This document shows positions 12,401-24,600 of a DNA stretch of 64,000 nucleotides, one piece after another. Positions within the stretch are counted from its first letter, which is position 1; every line of letters starts with the position of its first letter. A program made the position numbers and the translations under genes. The notes beneath the pieces were generated by a model. That model was not told the origin of the DNA. It did not search any database and saw only the letters and a program-made list of their open reading frames with translations. This stretch comes from Helopsaltes ochotensis (taxonomy: Eukaryota; Chordata; Aves; Passeriformes; Locustellidae): the NCBI GenBank assembly GCA_013400155.1, contig VXBM01000096.1, positions 1,185,759-1,249,758 on the forward strand, read 5' to 3'.

Positions 12401-13942
12401 TAATGTTAGAGATTTGCTACCTAAGCTGCAGAATGCTTCTTCCATCTCCAGTACATGGAGGGTTTTTCGTGCAGTGCATGCTGTGTCTTGCTGCCTCTTT
12501 TGTTTTTTTGCACAGTAACCCAGGTATCTGATCATGCCCTTGCCCAGATCTGCAGTTCTGAGACTGCAGTGCTGTTGGAGCTCTTATTGCCAGGTTTCCT
12601 GCTGTGATGTAGTCACAATAAATTGTGCAAGCAGGGACTTGTCTTGCAAGGAAAGGAAAATTAAAAAATTAAAGGAAAATGAATAAGTGCTTCTAACTGC
12701 ATAAATACAGTGTTTAATGAACAAGATCTGTCCTGAGCTGTACTAAATCTTGTGCTTGTTGACAAACATTTTTATTGTATCAGACTTAGGAGCTGGGTTG
12801 CAGCTTAATTAATCCTTAATTCTCATGGCCTGAGGTCTGTGTCTTCCTTCCTGCATGGTGGACAGCTGAGAGGCCAGTAAAAAAACTTATATCACGTTAA
12901 AGACGTTTTTAAAAAAAACATAGAGAGGTGCTGTGGGTTAAAAAAATATTGTGTATCTTAACACTTCATTTTTTAATTTTCTCCCATTTCTCCTGTGTCT
13001 CTCTCCCTTCCCAGATTGAATTTGTGACTGGCACTAAAAAGGGTACCACAACAAGTGCAGCTTCCACAACCACCACAACATCCAGCACCACTGTGGGAGG
13101 TAAAGAATAGCTGTGAATGTACCCCTTAAGCCACAGTAATGCTGGGATTAGTGCTTCCTGAAGCCTCCTTAATGATCCTGTAGATAATGCAAGGGAATGT
13201 TTCTTCTAAGGAGTGTTGGACTAGCTTTCCTCTAGTCCCTGTATTCCATGGCTGTCCTTCTGGAATGAAAGACGGGGGCCAGATGGGATAGTGAAGAGAC
13301 TTACTAGTGGGTCAAGAAACCTACTGCGGTCTGTGGTTGTAGAGTATTCCTGGGATTGATAGATTTTGAAATTTGGAAACACTGGAAATAATTCTGCCTT
13401 GGAAACTGAGGGGAAGGGAGAAAACCCATTGGAGGCTGATGAGTGTATCTGGTGCCTGTAGTTGAACAAGTGGGATACATGTGCTCTGTTGAAATTAAAT
13501 CTGCTTTGGGGCAGGGAGTGATCCTGTCTCCCCTTTGCTGGAGTTGAGGTCTAGAGTTCTACTCTGACTTCTGGTACCCCAAGAGAAAAGTTGTCTTTCC
13601 TCCTCACCATTTACTGCCGGTGTATCCTGAAATTAATGAGGGGAAGCTGTCTAGTCAAGCAGTGGGATATTAAGGGTTGACAAGAGAGGGTGTTAAGAAG
13701 GGATTGGTGGCCTCTAACGTAATGCTAATTCTTGTGTGCCTGGTTTAATCGAATTCACAGATGCCCAGAAGAGGAAGAGCAAGTGGGACTCTGCAATCCC
13801 TGTAACAACGATAGCTCAGCCCACCATCCTCACCACCACTGCAACACTGCCAGGTGTTGTCACAGTGACAACCAGTGCCAGTGGCTCCAAAACCACGGTG
13901 ATCTCGGCTGTAGGCACCATTGTGAAAAAGGCCAAACAGTGA
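1550..13942 (+). CDS. SAP30BP: SAP30-binding protein (HCNGP), 3' part of the gene
   Basis: Nuclear protein that binds the SAP30 subunit of the Sin3-HDAC co-repressor and has been linked to pre-mRNA splicing (family knowledge). Coding exons read from the sequence: 1550-1592, 7720-7784, 10210-10301, 10755-10815, 11315-11366, 11759-11817, 13015-13099 and 13761-13942. They join in frame to 212 residues plus stop. Diagnostic segments are EKRDPQELV, SFSERVRNMSPDEIKIPPEPP, the DKIQKLYERK...MDMNYIIQRKKEFRNP block (HCNGP domain), DMFDPHGWSEDSYYEAL, a Thr-rich stretch and the C-terminal GSKTTVISAVGTIVKKAKQ. The N-terminal third lies outside the window. Oddity: the donor after 7784 is poor (CCT followed by GT and a T run), and I could not find the short segment (GRCSNHLQ in human, from memory) expected between the exons at 7720 and 10210. 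Neighbour: ITGB4 downstream on the same strand. Confidence 0.95.
3402..3464 (+). repeat. T-rich tract (36 T, then T runs broken by C)
   Basis: 36 consecutive T at 3402-3437, then further T runs interrupted by single C residues. It is low-complexity sequence inside the SAP30BP intron, and the phenylalanine-rich open frame across it is an artefact of this tract. Confidence 0.95.
6121..6215 (+). repeat. G/T-only low-complexity stretch
   Basis: About 95 bases made almost entirely of G and T, with repeated GTTTT and GGGG(T)n words and very few A or C. It lies within an intron. It could be a decayed simple repeat or a T-rich retroposon tail. Confidence 0.75.
7388..7443. repeat. Near-perfect inverted repeat (26-bp arms, 4-nt loop)
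   Basis: The arm at 7388-7413 is the reverse complement of 7418-7443 except at two positions, with a four-base spacer. In a + strand RNA the two mismatches are C.A; in a - strand RNA both become G.U wobbles, giving an unbroken 26-bp stem. It sits about 280 bp upstream of the SAP30BP exon at 7720. It is not part of any repeat family I recognise. Confidence 0.85.
7785..10209 (+). other. SAP30BP: SAP30BP intron with unlocated microexon
   Basis: Interval between the exons 7720-7784 and 10210-10301. It opens with GT followed by a run of about 20 T and then CAGG, which looks like a splice acceptor only about 20 bases downstream of the donor. An eight-codon exon is expected here by comparison with mammals, but I could not identify it by eye. 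Confidence 0.6.
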
Positions 13943-14281
13943 CTGCTGTGCTGGGCCTGGAATCTTGGACTTGTCAATGAAGCCATTGTCCTTGGAAGGG
14001 AAGGGCGGCTTTCTCCTTTGGTAAAAGATGACAAGATTCTTTGAAGCAGCACACAGTTCAGCTTTGGAAGGCTGGGGGCAGGAGCAGGATGCCAGCTGTG
14101 TGCCCACAGGAATGGACCTCTGCCCACCATGCCTCTGCCTTTGCTTGCTGGGGGAACAACCAGGCTGCCTGTGTTGTGCTGGAGGAAGGTGGTATCTGGA
14201 GTCAGCTTGTAAAAGTTTGCTTATTAATTACTGCATTGGGGTCTTACCTACTTGCAAGTTTGGTTTAAGGGGAAAAAAGAA

Positions 14282-14287
14282 AATAAA
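14282..14287 (+). terminator. SAP30BP: Candidate proximal poly(A) signal of SAP30BP
   Basis: Canonical AATAAA about 340 bases after the stop codon. A second AATAAA lies at 15343-15348. Usage is not known. Confidence 0.5.
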
Positions 14288-15115
14288 TTAAAAGGGCAAG
14301 CAGGGAAGGACTGTTACTGTTACCCCTGTGTGTTCCAGGTGGTGCTCCAGGGCTGCCTGCAGCCTGTGTAGGTGCCTCCCTCTGGAGTCAGCTCAGTTCT
14401 GAGGGAGTTAAAGCAGAGACAACCACTCAGTGTCCACATCCACATGTGTAGCAGAGACTTGAAGCAAACTACATCAGTGTGTGTAGGCTAACTCTTTGTT
14501 CTAGCACTGACACTTACACCCTGTGCTCTCTGTGTAGATCTTAGTGACCACGTGAGGAAACTGCTGGAACATCCTATTACCATCTCACAGGGATGGAGAT
14601 TTCTATGCAGAACCCTCAAGCTGTAGAAGTTTGATTTGTGAGCTCACTTGCAAAGACCTGTGCAGAAAACACTTCCATTGCCACGGAATGAGGTTGGAGA
14701 GCAGATAAGCAGAGGAGAGTGTCTGATCCTGTTTGTGATGTTGTCCATCTTTGTTTTAGCTCGTGATGTTCTGTGAATGCACACATGGCAGTTACTGCTT
14801 GCTCCACTGTTGTGAAAAAGTATTTTCAGTTGAAAATTTTGTTGTATAAAAATAGAAAAGTCTTTTAAAAAAAACCCCTGGTGTCATTGATGTGTCTGCA
14901 TTTCTTTAGAATTAAATTTCTACTCAGAGCCTCTTCCTAGTGTATAATCAGTGATAGGAGAGACGGTTGCCAGATCAACAAAAGTGTAAGTTTCTGATAA
15001 TTGATTGGTTTGGGATTGCTTTTTCTTTATTTTTTTCCTTCCAGTTTTTTTATGTAGCTTGTATCACTCCTGATCAAGACTTTGCATTTAGAGATACTCA
15101 AGGTAGAAGTAACTG

Positions 15116-15160
15116 GTTGATATCCTGCCTGTTGATATCCTGCTTGTTCATATCCTATTT
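15116..15160 (+). repeat. Three tandem 15-bp units
   Basis: The unit GTTGATATCCTGCCT occurs three times back to back (15116-15130, 15131-15145, 15146-15160), with increasing substitutions in the second and third copies. Confidence 0.85.
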
Positions 15161-17428
15161 TTAGACAGATTAGATTTATTTAGAATTTAAAATACATTAA
15201 ACACTTTGTCCTGGTGGTCATTTAAGCTTAAAAAAAAAAAAGCATCTGTGTATTCAGAAATGTTCATGAGAGATAAACTGGAGGACTGATGTGACTGTAG
15301 CATGAGAACTTGGAGAGATGGTGGAATTGCTCTTTTTAAAGCAATAAAATATCAAAAGTCATGACAATAGTTAGATGGAAACATCTCTGTTAATTTACTC
15401 TGCATTGGGCTGCTGGCTTGGGTCCTGCAAGCTTGTAAAAGTGCCTTAACTCCATCCCCATCCTGTGGAGTAACAGCTCTGCCCTGACACTGTCACTAGA
15501 GGTAAGCACAAACTGGGAGAGCCTGATGAGACCACCTTAATTAACCATTTTTACCAGTTAATCTCCTGTCAGGGCAACTGCTGGAGTTCTTGGTGTTGAA
15601 TCCCACTACAGCAGATATTGAACATTGTTTAAATGTATCTTACTCGTATCACACATCCTGGCACCCCACTCCTTCCCCCTTCCATGTGTCTCTTCCTCCT
15701 CGCTCTGCAGCATCCGTAGTCATTCCAAACCTCTGGATCGCTTTGTGGATTTTAGGATCAGAACTGAGAGTGGTGGTTCAGCTCCTGCTTTGCTCTGGCA
15801 GGCAGGGTGTGACACTGACTGACTGTCCAGCATCTGGAGCTAGGGCAAAATGCTGATCATTTGATGCTGTTGCATGAGGGATGAGGAGAAATCTTCCTGA
15901 ATTCTGCTGAGCAGAGTTGCCATGAGACCCCTGGAGCAGCAGTTTCCACCTCCTGCAGTAACAGCTCTTGCAAGAGACCTGCAGGACTGGGCTGTGCTCT
16001 GGCAATTCCCTCCTGAGCTCCCAGGAGTCGGTGTTCACTGCCTGCAGTGGAGAAAGCAGCTTGAAACAGGTGTGATTTGGGGTTTGGTTTTTTTCCCCCA
16101 AAAAGCTGAAGTAAGGATGCCAACCCCTGTATAACAAACTTGCAGGCAGTGGCTCACTGCTTTTGTTTGTCTAGCATGTTGTATCAGAGGTAATAGATGG
16201 ATACTAAGGTCAGAAATTGCAGTTCTGAGGGAAAAGCCTTTTTTCCAGCTCTGAAAATGGGATTGGACAGGTTGGTGACTTACACTGGGCTGTGGTCCAG
16301 AGAAGCTGGATGGAACATCAGGCACACAAAGGTGAGTGAAAAGGATCCTTCCTGGCCTGGAAACCATGGCCTGAAGCCCTCAGACAGGAGTTTGGTCTGG
16401 TTTGCTTTGGAGCTGTGGCTGTGTTAGCCCTGCTGAGGGCTGGGGGGACCTGCTGAGTGTGTGAGTGCTAAACAGCCCTCATGGACTGCAGCTGTGCCCC
16501 AGCTGCCCCAGTGTGCCCTGAGGCAAACTCAGAGCTGACGCAGAGAAAAAGTTTCTTATGCTGCTGCAACAGTGACTGCTCAGGCTGCACTTGTAACTAT
16601 AAAAGCTGTAGATAGTTGTTCTTACCTCTCCTTCCAAAGCGATGCTAACCATACCCAGGAGAGTAAAACCAGTCGTTTTCATCATTCCTTACTCCAAGAA
16701 TGACATTCTTTGCTCCTTGAACACCACAGGCCTTCTCTCTGCCTATCTCCTTCTAAGCAGGGATGTCTTATAGCTCGAGGAGCTTTGTCTCTGCCTCAGC
16801 AGAGGCAGGAGAGCTGCAGTAATGAAGTCATCCTTGGCAGAGTTGGTTCCGTTCTCCCTCTCCCTTCTGAAGTCTTTTCTTCCACCTCCATGCCCTGAGG
16901 TGTTGGTTTTCTCTCCTATTTTCTTGTTGTGCTTTACAGATCTGCCCTTCTTTGATGCTGGTGTGGGAAGGGATTTTGTGTGTTCAGGACTCGCTTTTAT
17001 TTTTTGTCTCACTGGGCGCTGCTGGGCCAAGGGAGCAGGTGGGGAGGGCAGCCCTTGCCAGCCCCACCTCAAACCGTGGAATGGGAGCACCTGAAGCTAT
17101 GTTTTAGTTGGATTGCTGCTGCACTGTCTGGTTTAGGGGAGTTATGCACTGAGATGAACAAAAAAAATGAAAGAGTCTTCCTTGCCAAGGCTTTGGGCCA
17201 TGCCAAGGCTTTGCTGATGACAGGGAGGGAGGGAGGTAATGGCTGCCACCAACACCTGCACAAGCTCCTTTCCAGCTCTTCTCCATTGCTGGGCCAAAGT
17301 GAGCTCCTGTGAAGCCCCTCAAACAGGTGGGCTTTGTAATGTGCCCAGAGGGTCATCAAAGGGTATGAGCTGCTCATTCCTGGGGAATGGTGTGAGCCCG
17401 GGAAAGCCCAGAGTTGGTACCTGCAGGG

Positions 17429-17575
17429 AATCACAGGATGGGTGAGGCTGAAAGGAACTACAGTGGCCCTGTAGTTCCAACCTCCCTGCTCAAGCAGGGT
17501 TTTCCTGGAGCACTTGGCACAGGGTTGTGTCCAGACAGATATTCCAGTTCTGGAATATCTCCAGAGAGGGCGTGA
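17429..17575 (-). mobile_element. CR1 LINE 3'-end fragment
   Basis: Reads as the reverse complement of a bird CR1 3' end: an AATCACAGGATGGGTGAGGCTG-like opening, then GTTCCAACCTCCCTGC and the CAAGCAGGG...GGAGCACTTGGCACAGGGTTGTGTCCAGAC block. It is a 5'-truncated copy without coding sequence. End points are approximate. Confidence 0.8.
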
Positions 17576-20500
17576 GAAGCGCAGATCTTCTCAGCAGGGC
17601 TCCCCAAGACTGTCTAATGTTAAATGTTTAGATAAATAAATTGCTGTGGAGGCTCAAGACCCCCTGAAAGGGCAACAAAGTTCCACCAAAGTCTCCTCTT
17701 CCTTTTGGGGGTAACATTTTCCTCAGCACATTCCTGCATGGCTTTTACAGAATGGTTTTCCACCTCTGAGCCTTCCCTGTGCTGCTGTTCCTCTGACTGT
17801 TTATATTCCACTTCCTTCCTTTTGTTTTAAGCGAGAACCATGGACACCAATGACTTCCAATAGTTGGTCTTTGTTTATTTAAAGCTTGTCTTTGGCTGGG
17901 GCCAGGCTCGTGCTGTGTGTTGCCAGTAAACAGCAGAGATCTGGGATTTCACAAGGAAAGGTTTTGCCTTTTTGCATAGAAGACACCGGTGTGTGCTGAG
18001 CAGCTGGGTGAGATGCTGATGTATCCCTGGAGGGCCCTGCTGTGATAGGATTGTCCCAAGCTGAGGTTGTATCCTGAATCCTTTACTGATGTTTTCCTCT
18101 GGTGTTGTTTCTGTGTTCCACTTCCCTCTTGCTGTTGGTCTGTCCCAGAGGCAAATGTTCATCAGGGTGTTCATCAGAGAGATTTACCTTCAGGAACATG
18201 TTCATGACAAGGAACATCCACTGGAAAACAGGGGATATGTGTAGTTAATGCTGTCTTGGGGGAAAAGCTGAGGGAGAGAATACAGCAGGATTTAATCTGC
18301 CACTTTTAATTGAACAGGGAATTATATTAAGCATCATTTAGTGTAATAAATTATGTGCACATTAATGTACATTAATAATAGATTATTACATATTCCTTTT
18401 ATTTAAGCCCCATAGCAGGATATTGTCACCATAGTGTACAGTGCAGTGTTGGGATTAGGGTTTTTTTTTTCTTTTAGTAATGTGTGTTGTCACAGAATTT
18501 AAAAAGGGGGTGAATATGCTCCAGCAGCAGGATTTTGGCTGTAACTGCTCAATAAAGACCTAGAAAAAGCCCCAAAGCTGTCTCCAGACATGCTGTGGTG
18601 GCAGGGCAGAAAGAAGAAAGGCTCTGCTGCAAGCTGGCGTGGCATTAAAAAAAGAAGAAAATAATTAACCCTGTAATTATCAGTAATTGCCACTCAGACT
18701 GGTAGTCTCAGCAGAGAGAGCGGTAATTTCATGTGAGCTATAAAATTACTTGTTTTCCCTCCTAGGGCAAAAATTTCTAGGCCACATTGCCACAGCAGAA
18801 AATCACTGATTTATAAATGCGAGATTCACCACAAATGTGGTTGTAAGGTGTGGTGGAGCCATCTGCACTGAAGGCTGCTGACCCTGCCTCTGAAGTTCTC
18901 TGTTCTTAAAAACAGCAAATTTGTGTGGCAAAAGCCTGATCCAGCAAGCAGGGAGAGCAAGGTATGGAACCAAGGCAAGAACTTGAGTTCACCAGGTGTT
19001 CTTCCTTGGTGGAAATAATTCAGAGAAGTTGCCTGAAAGACAACTCATAAAACAATCTTTTTTTTTTTCTAAGGACAAGATGAAGTTAAAACCTTTTCTA
19101 TTCTCCTGAGTATTTACAGAAAAGTTCTAATTCCTCTCTGCTTTTTTTGCCCACAAATTTGGTGGTAAAATTGCCTTTATATTGGAAAAGGGCCATTATC
19201 AGCCCTGCAAATGTAAAAGCAGCCCAGTTACAGTTCTAGGAAAACTGTTCCATGGGCTTGGGATCTCTTAGGTGCTGGGGGGATGTGTTTCAAAGAAAGG
19301 TACAATATTGGTAACTTGAGCTCTTCTGAAAGCACCAGAGGAGGGTGCAACTGGGCTTTTCCTCACAGCTGGAAGCACTGAAGGGATCTGGTCCCTCCTT
19401 GCTGCTCCAGGCTGCGGGGATGAAGGGGAAGCAGAGGGTGTCAGGAAGCCCTGGGGCTGTCAGAGTCTGCAGGTGAGACCAGAGATCCTTTACAGGAGGC
19501 AACATAAACATTCTCCATCTCAGGCGGAGAAAGGAGAACATCCAGAAAATCAGGACACTGAATATTGTGGTAGAAGGTGGGTGCTCATGAGCTTTTCTGG
19601 TTGGCTTTAAGAGTCCTGTTAGGGATTCATCACTAAAATCACTGGGTTTCTTATTACTCTGCTTCTTGCTTGCAGCCTAAATTGGCTTTTTCAACTGCAG
19701 TGTCAGCATTGCTTACCTCAAAGAGGAAAATTGCAGCAGGGGGAGGTGCGGTGGGGCTGGTGGACAGGGCCAGCAGAGGTGACCAGACACATCTGTGAGC
19801 ACCAGCACGAGCTCCCCTCCCATCTTGGGAACTGAAGCCCAGTTTTGATTCATCTACAGTGATCAACATCTGCTGCAGCTGTGGCTCCTGAGGCAGAGCA
19901 GGACCCTCTGCCCTCAGCCCCTCCGTGGGAGCAATCTGTTCTTCACCAGCAGCTCAAGCATCAGCATGTGGCACTCACAGCCTGGTCCTGCTCTGCCTAT
20001 GTTTTGTCTTGTGTCCAGCTCTCATATTGCAGTCATTGTCTTGATGTGTTTTTTTAAAAAAAGAACAGAAAACCTCCTTCATTTTCAGAACTTTTGTTTA
20101 AATCTAGGAAATCATCTCTCCAAAAGGGCTGGGGTTGCCAAGTCATGTGCTGGGAAACTCGGAAATGCCAGATTTAAACTGCCTGGGCCATCTTCCACTG
20201 CACCCCTGCCTGTTTCCCATTTGCTGCAGTTTTTAATGGCACAAGCACATCCTCCTTTATCCTGGGGCTAAAGCTGTTTGCATAAATTAACTTGAGCTTC
20301 CTAATTTCTTGTAGTGAAAGGAGTCCTGCTCCTCACCTTTCAATCAGTTCTGGTGAGCAGCAGCCTCTGTAATGACACAAGGAGGCCAAAATTGCCCTGC
20401 TCGTAATTTTAATCTCCAAGTCAGGCAGGAAATGTGCCATTTTTTCATCTGGCTGTTGCTATTGTTTGTGTGGAAGCTCAGGGGATGCAGTTTTCCTTAT

Positions 20501-20951
20501 GAGGATGTATCAGGGAGCTGAAATGCAGCCTTTGCCATTGCAACTGCTCCAGGACCCGTGTGCTTCACTCTGTGGAAAGTGTGAGTGGTTCTGAGCTGTG
20601 ATATCCCAGACTAAAGCAAAAGGGTGTTGTGGACAGAAAAACATGCTCACCTGAACTCCAAACCCTCCTCTGCTGTTCCCTGGACTGGGGAAGGGGTTTT
20701 GGATTCAGCCCAGCGGAAGGACTGGAGTCAGCTGTGGGATTGCTGCCGGTTGCAGCCTCGGGCCATGGTGGGGTATGGGTTATGGATGGGTGTCATTCGC
20801 GATGCTACCAGGGGTTGCATTGACTCTTGAGGCAGACTTACTGCAGGTGAGGAGTGGTCTGCCGTGCCCGTGTCCTGGATAAGGCAGGATGCAGATCCAT
20901 CCTCTCTGCACGCAAAGCACCGAGGCCGGGCCCGGCATCTGCGGGTTGTCG

Positions 20952-21029
20952 GGGCAGGAATTTCCCTGATGTTTCAGCATGGAGTTACCTGGGCAGGAAT
21001 TTCCCTGATGTTTCAGCATGGAGTTACCT
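20952..21029 (+). repeat. Perfect 39-bp tandem duplication
   Basis: Two directly adjacent copies, 20952-20990 and 20991-21029, identical over all 39 bases. The identity suggests a recent duplication or an assembly duplicate. It lies at the edge of the GC-rich block. Confidence 0.95.
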
Positions 21030-21534
21030 GGGCTCTGAGGGTGACACCTCCCAGCCGTGCCAGGGGGAAACTGGGAGGAGAAACCCCTGCCGCGGGAGGT
21101 CGGGGAGCTCCCTGAGCTCTGCCCTGAGCAGGCAGGTGGAGCCGAGCAGCCCCTCCAGGCTCCCTGCCCACGGCAGCACCTTCCCACCGCCCTCTCGGCC
21201 CTTTTCCTATGGGACGGTGCTTGCGCGGAGGGAGGGTCCGGAGGGCTGTGCCTGCCCGGCCAGGTGTGCGAGGGAGCCGTGAACGCCAGCCCTGCGTCAG
21301 GGCACCCCCTCCTCCCTCCCAGCTTGGATAAAACTCCTCACCTGGCACCCAATCTCATTTATCGCAGCTCCCACCTTTCCTCCCTGCCAGTCCCTCGGGA
21401 GGGCGAGGCGGCAGCGCGGAGGGTGAGAACGAAGTGGATCTTTGACTGCAGGGGACAGGGAGCTGCAGGGAGTTATGCGGGATCGCGGGCTGCCTGCACT
21501 CCGCGCCGGACCGGGGCTTGACGTTTAACCGGAA

Positions 21535-21614
21535 AGAGAAAAGGGACAAAATAGAGAGGAGGGAGAGAGAAGAAAAAAAAAAAAAAAAAGAGAGAGAGAG
21601 AGAAGAAAAGCCCA
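21535..21614 (+). repeat. Purine tract with poly(A) and (GA)n
   Basis: About 80 bases almost free of pyrimidines: GAGAGGAGGGAGAGAGAAG, a 17-A run and then (GA)n. Such homopurine/homopyrimidine stretches can form triplex DNA, and this one lies within the candidate promoter block. Confidence 0.85.
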
Positions 21615-24600
21615 AAGCTGGAAATCAAGTTGCAGCAGCGAAGCAGCACGTTCCCCCTCTGCCTTCGGAAGAATTTCTTGGCTTGGTGTGTGGTTATTGC
21701 CTGTTATTCGGGCTGCGGCAGAGGATTTGGACTCTGAATCAGACCCAGCGCTAATGAGGTTTGTGGAATTAATTCATCTGTGCTCTGCGATGTCCAGCTT
21801 GCTTGAACTTTGCTGCGTTGATGAAGCGGGCAGGGAATGAGTGCGCGGGCAGGTGGGCAGGACACGGAGCGCGGGGCTCAGCCCCTGCCCGCCTGCTCCC
21901 TCTGTTCTCCCCTGGGTTTCGGCAGTCGGACACCGTCCGGTGCCTCTGGGCTGGCTGGGAAAGGCAACGCTCGCCACCGGGCAGGGCTTTGGGGGCTGCA
22001 CGGCTCCGGCTTTGTGTCCGCAGGTATTTGGGTGGGGGTCAGGGAGCGGTGCGGGGTTGCTATAGGTGGGACGGCAGAGCAGAGCCCCTTGGGGACAGCT
22101 GTTGGAAGTTTCAGGGGTCGCGCTATCCCTCAGCCCAGTTTCCAGGGGGAAAGGCTGTTGTGTCTCGGAGCTGGCACCCTAGGAAAGCTTTCGCGGGTGA
22201 AAAGTGTGCAAGGTCAGCCGGGCTGTGCGTGCCTCCGAGCCGCGGAGCCCACCGGGGCTGTTCGCCAGAACTGGTGGCTGCCTCTGCAAAGGGGGAGCAA
22301 GGGAAGGAGGGTTCCCGGGAGAAAAGGTCAGGAGAGAGTGGGGGGTTCAGGGCGGGCTTTGCCTAACTGCAGGTGTTGGGGTATTTGCAAATTGGTGGAT
22401 CTGACATGGACAGGGAACGGGACAGGAGGATTGGTGTGAGGGGGCTGACAGGCATGGGTTAGGTGGGGAAAAGGGGGATGAGCAGCACCCACGGAGGGCA
22501 GGGAGGGAAAAAGTGTCTTGTGGAGCCAAAGTGAAAGTGGCGGGAAGAGCACATGGAGGGAACGGGAGGATTCCGGGGCTGTGCTGGCATTGGGCAATCC
22601 CCAGGCAGGGTCCTGTCATTCCTGCCTCTGCTCCTCGGGGTTGCCCCCTGCCCGAGCCCGGGGAGCAGCGGGAGGAGATAGTACCACAGCCACCAGCCCT
22701 TCACAGCACGGGGGTGTTTGGCCACAAAGCAACTCCCAGCAGCTCCATGAGGGTGCCCGGGCTGGCTCCTGCTGTGTTTTCTCCCTGGCTGGAGGGTGCT
22801 GGGGGTCGTGTAAGGGCTCTGGAGCTCAGTCTGGGAAACACTCACATGGAGGCTCCCAGCTGCAGGAGCACACCTGGAGAAGGAGGGGAAATGGATGGGG
22901 AAGGCAAACAAGAGCAGTATGATTTTGTGTGTAAGTGATGATTTGAGTGGGTCGAGTTTTTGGTAGTTTTGGGGAGTCTGGCTTGATAATTTCCAAGTTT
23001 TGGAGCATAGTCCCAGGAGCTCTGTGCCACTACATGTGCAGGGGAGAGAACACGAGCTGTGTCCCTGATTCCCTGGGCTGTGGCTGCACTGCCCTCAGCA
23101 CACATGGATATGTGGATGGTCCTGGATGCCATGGACCAGGGTCAGTCCCCTGCACGGCCCCCACACAGCCCGCCATGGCTGCAGCCATGGAAAGAGCAAT
23201 TCCCTCCCAAGAGAGGAAAGGCTGTGCTTGGGAATTCATTGCTTGAGCATCTCCCTCACTTTCCCGCACCCATGTCCCAACATGCCAGGTGTTCCCTACG
23301 TGGCAGCTGGGACCTGTTGTCGCTTTGTGGCTCATCACAATCTGCTCCTTGCTCCCTCTCAGAATCTGCCATTCTGACCCTGCCCTCTGTACCCTTGCAC
23401 CAGTGGTTTGTTTGGAGCATTGCCTGAGGATGAAGTAGTCAGCCCCAGCTTCTCCAAATTCAGGGGTTCTCGGCATATTCCTGGAGCAGGTTTGTTGCCA
23501 GTGCTGAGGAGCAGGGCAAAGGCTGGGGGAGCAAGGGGAGACCAGGACGAAATGCTGGAGCAGGTCTGGGAAGTGGTAGGAAGTTTATGTGCAGCCAGGA
23601 GCTTCTCCGCCTTTCTCCTTGTTTTTGCACAACTGAACAGATATTTTGTTGTTCTTGTCATGAAAACCCAACCAAATCCTGCTGCTTTCCTGAAATGAGA
23701 GTGGCATTTTCCCTTCCAGAGGACACTTCTGGAAGTAAGGGGTGGCCACTCCCATATTTTTTCACAAATATTGCAGGCTGCATTCTTGCAGTGGCCATGC
23801 TCTGTGCCACCAGCACCCGGTCTGCTGGCATCTGCCCAGCAAAATCCTTGAAGGTTAGTGGCTCACAGGGCAACAAAACGTTAATACTGAGCAGGATTTT
23901 ATGGCCTTTTATCTCAGCACTTGAAAAGACGTGATGTCAATTTGTGTCCAAGGCCCAGGGTGTGTCCATCTGTTCCTTGGTGACTTTTTCTTAACTGATG
24001 ATTAAAGGAAGAGTAGTTAGGTCCTTGTGAGCTGAGCAGTCTGGCCCCATACTCAATCCTTTCCTTGTGGCCCATGTCATGGTGGGAGATGGGATTTACT
24101 GAGTACTTAGATGATGTTTTCAATTGTGTTTTCCTTCCATAGACTCCAAGGATTTCTTCCCTACCCTTTCATCCCACCTCTAATTGGCACCTCCCCATGT
24201 CTCCATAGCACTGTCCTGGGCTGGGGCAGAGCAAGGGAAAAAAGGATTTTCCTGGCTTCAAAATCTACCTGTATCGGTTGCAGGGGATGCAACATTTGCC
24301 AGCAGGTGCTGGTGTGAGGACTGTCACTGAAGGAGGCCACAGGCATGTCCAGGATGAGGAATGTTGGCCTCAGAGCCAGCACTGCAACTGGACGTGGGGG
24401 GACAGGGAGCATCCAAAGCCAAACCTGCAAAGGACCCAACTGGGGACAGTCAGTGTGGCAGGGAGGGAAGCAGAGGAGTTCCCTTGGTCAACTGGTGCAT
24501 TTTACCCATAAGAAAAGCAGCTTATTGGCACAACAGAACATTGGCTATGGGTCCTGAGGAACAGCAAATCTTCCCAGGGTTTCCCTGCAGAGATGCTGCC

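Larger units (their letters stand above)
13943..15360 (+). other. SAP30BP: SAP30BP 3' UTR and downstream flank
   Basis: Sequence after the TGA at 13940-13942. AATAAA hexamers occur at 14282-14287 and 15343-15348, so a short or a long 3' UTR is possible. Both the end point and which site is used are inferred. Confidence 0.5.
20850..22400. promoter_or_regulatory. ITGB4: GC/CpG-rich block, candidate ITGB4 promoter and non-coding exon 1
   Basis: The sequence becomes clearly richer in GC and CpG than the flanks, with CGG/GCG clusters at 21170-21260, 21390-21530 and 21830-22290. One plausible 5' splice donor follows GCGCGGAGG at 21423. It is the only CpG-island-like block between SAP30BP and ITGB4 and lies 3.6-5 kb upstream of the ITGB4 start codon. 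Assignment to ITGB4 is inference from position; no exon is proven. Confidence 0.4.

Noticed and set aside
17452..17500. Small hairpins (GGAACTACAG / CTGTAGTTCC)
   Set aside because: They lie within the CR1 fragment and are explained by it.
21803..22439. 187- and 200-codon open frames in the GC-rich block
   Set aside because: Open in several overlapping frames because of GC richness; no domain, no splice pattern and no family resemblance.
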